Program-made: the position numbers and the translations under genes
NCBI GenBank assembly: GCA_946885665.1
Contig: CAMPGT010000195.1
Location: forward strand, 1-7,481
DNA length: 7,481 nucleotides
Source: an uncultured Chitinophagaceae bacterium
GTDB lineage: Bacteria > Bacteroidota > Bacteroidia > Chitinophagales > Chitinophagaceae
Direction of reading: 5' to 3'
In this document: piece after piece, positions 5,480 through 7,481 of the stretch
Layout: each line of letters starts with the position of its first letter
Position numbering within the stretch: the stretch's first letter is position 1
Notes under the pieces: generated by a model
Seen by the model: the letters and a program-made list of their open reading frames with translations, nothing else
Told to the model about the DNA's origin: nothing
The model's database searches: none

Positions 5480-7141
5480 ATGAAGAATATTGCCAGGATC
5501 TTTATTATCGGTGCAACTGCCATGGCAACCGGTTGCAGCCAGGACCACAATACCTACAACGGACTTAGCGACGACATTATCCATGCTGAATCAGATACGG
5601 TGCTCAGCGATTCAATTATCTACCATCCCGTACGCGTGGATGAAAACGGTGATATACTTCCCTGGTTCTCGGCCAACCTGGGTCAATCGTACGATGACGC
5701 GCTCGAACGCGTGTGGAAATTCTGGAAGAACATGGAAACCGATTCCAACGGCATGCCCTACTACCTCAACCACCAGGTGTGGCGTGCCAATCACGACAAA
5801 CGGGGATTGGGCGGCGACCAGATCATGATGGCGCTGTCGTCGTGGGACCTTTATTACGACTACACCGGTGATGAAGCGGTGCTCGACAACATGAAGTTTA
5901 TCGCGGATTATTACCTGGAACATTCTCTTTCCAAACCCGGCGACGCGTGGCCGAATATTCCATATCCCTACAACATGAATGTGGAATCGGGCGTGTACGA
6001 TGGCGACATGATTCTCGGAAAGCATTACACCCAGCCCGATAAGGCAGGCTCGTTTGGTTACGAATTGGTACATCTGTACAAAAAAACCGGCGAGGAAAAA
6101 TACCTGGATGCCGCCGTTAAGATTGCGAATACGCTCGCCTCCAAAGTTGGTTCGGGCGATAACGACCGCTCGCCCTGGCCGTTCAAGGTAAATGCCATCA
6201 CGGGCGATACCGGCGTACTGGTGGAGCATGAAGTTTGGTATGAAGGCATGGACAAAGACATCAAAAACAAATCAGTTAAAAAATCATCGTACACCACTTT
6301 CTGGACGGGTACCATCAACCTGTTTTCGGAACTGGCGGCATTGAACAAGGGTAATACTGCCGACTACAAAAAGGCATTCAACATTGCCGTTAACTGGATG
6401 AAGCAGTACCCTGCCAAAACCAACAAGTGGGGGCCATTTTTTGAAGACGTTCCCAGGTGGTCGGATACCCAGATCAACGGCATCACTTATGCGATGTGGC
6501 TCATGGAAAACCCGGGTATCGACAGTAACTGGCAGCAAACCGTCAACAACATTTTCCACTGGGTATACGATTCACTTACCGAGAACCGGTATAATAAATA
6601 CGGCGTGAAGGTGATCGCCGAACAAACGGCGTACAAACAACCCGGCAACAGTCATTCATCAAGGCAGGCCTCGATGGAACTGGAATACTGGAGGCTGACA
6701 GGCGACACCACCTATGTACGCAACGCAGTAAAAATGCTGAACTGGGCCACCTACATGGTTGATTACGACGGCAAAAATTTTTACCCCACCAACGATGTGT
6801 GGCTCACCGATGGTTATGGCGACTACACCCGGCATTACCTGCGCGCGATGGCCGCATGTCCGCAACTCGCGCCGGACAACGGCGATCATTTGCTGGAGAG
6901 TTCTTCGATCGTAAAAAAGATAACCTACGAACCGGGCAGAATTGCCTTCACCACCTATGACCCTTCGTCGAAAAGCATTTTGAGGTTGCAGGCAAAACCG
7001 AAGCAGGTAAGAGTTAACGGCGCTGCATTAAACGAAAGTGACAATATGGATAACGAAGGATGGACATGGGAAACACTCAGCAAAGGCGGGGTACTGACCA
7101 TTCACCAGTCGAAAGGAAACCAAATAGAGATCCTTAAATAG
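5480..7141 (+). CDS. Lipoprotein with a probable alpha/alpha-toroid (six-hairpin glycosidase-like) enzyme domain
   Basis: The product has 553 residues. The N-terminus is a lipoprotein signal: positively charged start, hydrophobic FIIGATAM, then lipobox ATGC with C19 as the lipid-bearing residue, followed by SQDHN. This predicts an envelope-anchored protein. Residues about 65-465 are rich in Trp, Tyr and helical hairpins of the kind GDxxYLxxAxKxAN, for example TGDEAVLDNMKFIADYY (129-145), TGEEKYLDAAVKIANTL (203-219) and TGDTTYVRNAVKMLNWA (407-423). This spaced pattern is typical of alpha/alpha toroids in glycoside hydrolases, polysaccharide lyases and epimerases. Conserved-looking candidates for an active-site cleft include W101, H105, D113, D174, D176, H250, E254 and H451-Y453. 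Residues about 476-553 look like a small C-terminal beta domain. The specific family is not recognised, so activity and substrate are open. It probably shares a transcript with the aminotransferase gene 25 bases upstream, an unusual partner for an exported protein. Confidence 0.8.
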   Translation: MKNIARIFIIGATAMATGCSQDHNTYNGLSDDIIHAESDTVLSDSIIYHPVRVDENGDILPWFSANLGQSYDDALERVWKFWKNMETDSNGMPYYLNHQVWRANHDKRGLGGDQIMMALSSWDLYYDYTGDEAVLDNMKFIADYYLEHSLSKPGDAWPNIPYPYNMNVESGVYDGDMILGKHYTQPDKAGSFGYELVHLYKKTGEEKYLDAAVKIANTLASKVGSGDNDRSPWPFKVNAITGDTGVLVEHEVWYEGMDKDIKNKSVKKSSYTTFWTGTINLFSELAALNKGNTADYKKAFNIAVNWMKQYPAKTNKWGPFFEDVPRWSDTQINGITYAMWLMENPGIDSNWQQTVNNIFHWVYDSLTENRYNKYGVKVIAEQTAYKQPGNSHSSRQASMELEYWRLTGDTTYVRNAVKMLNWATYMVDYDGKNFYPTNDVWLTDGYGDYTRHYLRAMAACPQLAPDNGDHLLESSSIVKKITYEPGRIAFTTYDPSSKSILRLQAKPKQVRVNGAALNESDNMDNEGWTWETLSKGGVLTIHQSKGNQIEILK

Positions 7142-7481
7142 TAGAAGGGCGGGCGATCCTGGAGAGAAGTTCCTTTCCAGGCTTTTGCCCTGCCAGTTGT
7201 CCGCCGTCGGCAACGATCACCTGCCCGGTAATGAAGCTGCTCTCTTCGCTTGCGAGGAACAAAAACACCGATGCGATCTCTTTTGTGTTCCCGGGCCTGT
7301 TCATGGGGATATACCTGTCGGTAAAGTTTGCGGTGAATTCGGGTGAATCTATTTCCATCGACATGGGGGTTTGAATATACCCGGGGCAAACAGCATTCAC
7401 CCTGATGCCCAGGTGTGCAAGTTCTACGGCCATTGTTTTCGTGAGCATCACCACCCCACCCTTCGACGCATTGTAATGCGC
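7134..7481 (-). CDS. Short-chain dehydrogenase/reductase, C-terminal part (5' end outside window)
   Basis: The gene enters from the right edge and stops at 7136-7134. The visible 115 codons correspond to the C-terminal half of a classical short-chain dehydrogenase of about 250 residues; the NAD(P)-binding glycine motif is off the edge. The reading frame continues to the last base and encodes AHYNASKGGVVML, which holds the catalytic YxxxK: Tyr at 7475-7473 and Lys at 7463-7461. The GTG at 7454 is therefore internal, not a start. Downstream come VNAVCPGYIQTPM, the N/PG segment that closes over the cofactor, RPGNTKEIASVFLFLASEES, and the ending ITGQVIVADGG typical of FabG-like reductases. It would oxidise or reduce an alcohol/ketone group in the cytoplasm. 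Its stop overlaps the lipoprotein gene tail to tail by 8 bases. It could belong to the same metabolic module, but on the opposite strand it is not in the same operon. Substrate unknown. Confidence 0.93.
   Translation of the reverse strand, partial: AHYNASKGGVVMLTKTMAVELAHLGIRVNAVCPGYIQTPMSMEIDSPEFTANFTDRYIPMNRPGNTKEIASVFLFLASEESSFITGQVIVADGGQLAGQKPGKELLSRIARPSTI
7159..7180 (+). terminator. Weak candidate terminator hairpin after the plus-strand operon
   Basis: As plus-strand RNA, CUGGAGAG (7159-7166) pairs with CUUUCCAG (7173-7180), an 8-pair stem with one G-U pair and a 6-base loop. It starts 18 bases after the lipoprotein stop. Only GCTTTTG follows instead of a strong U run, so intrinsic termination would be inefficient. 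The hairpin lies inside the coding sequence of the opposite reductase gene and may be a by-product of that coding sequence. Confidence 0.28.

Noticed and set aside
5612..6229. 205-codon minus-strand open frame
   Set aside because: It is antisense to the lipoprotein gene, and its translation has no domain-like pattern.

Overview
The window looks like a chromosomal stretch from a member of the Bacteroidota, probably a Chitinophaga- or Sphingobacteria-like soil or plant-associated genus. This is inferred from several signs. The AraC-type response regulator is of the kind found in Bacteroidota hybrid two-component systems. Most starts lack Shine-Dalgarno sequences and have A-rich leaders. Minus-strand sequences resemble the TTG/TAnnTTTG promoter. 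A secreted hydrolase and a lipoprotein are present. No RNA gene, insertion sequence, CRISPR array or integrase was seen.

Layout. (1) Positions 1-1226, plus strand: the C-terminal ATPase part of a sensor histidine kinase whose start lies off the left edge, followed 30 bases later by a receiver/AraC response regulator. The two share a reading frame and are separated by four stop codons, so they look like the two halves of a hybrid two-component protein. (2) Positions 1252-3261, minus strand: a convergent gene for an exported three-part protein with a CBM9-like domain, a carboxypeptidase-regulatory-like beta domain and a serine beta-lactamase/esterase-like domain. (3) Positions 3262-3365: a short spacer holding a promoter candidate for that gene. 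(4) Positions 3366-4004, minus strand: a GntR/FadR-type regulator with an FCD ligand domain. (5) Positions 4005-4128: an AT-rich divergent control region with palindromes and a tandem repeat. (6) Positions 4129-7141, plus strand: a two-gene operon encoding a cytosolic class III PLP aminotransferase and a lipoprotein that resembles an alpha/alpha-toroid carbohydrate-active enzyme. (7) Positions 7134-7481, minus strand: the C-terminal part of a short-chain dehydrogenase/reductase, running off the right edge and overlapping the lipoprotein gene tail to tail by 8 bases.

How the parts may work together (inference). The GntR regulator is divergent from the aminotransferase-lipoprotein operon and probably controls it through the shared spacer, responding to a small acid or sugar-acid ligand. 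The lipoprotein would act on a glycan or glycoconjugate at the cell envelope, and the aminotransferase on a carbonyl or amino compound in the cytoplasm. The reductase may belong to a neighbouring catabolic unit. The kinase/regulator pair probably senses an extracellular compound and controls genes outside the window, or possibly the adjacent CBM9-hydrolase. No substrate can be named from the sequence alone. The best candidates for something undescribed are the GntR/aminotransferase/lipoprotein unit and the CBM9-hydrolase fusion.
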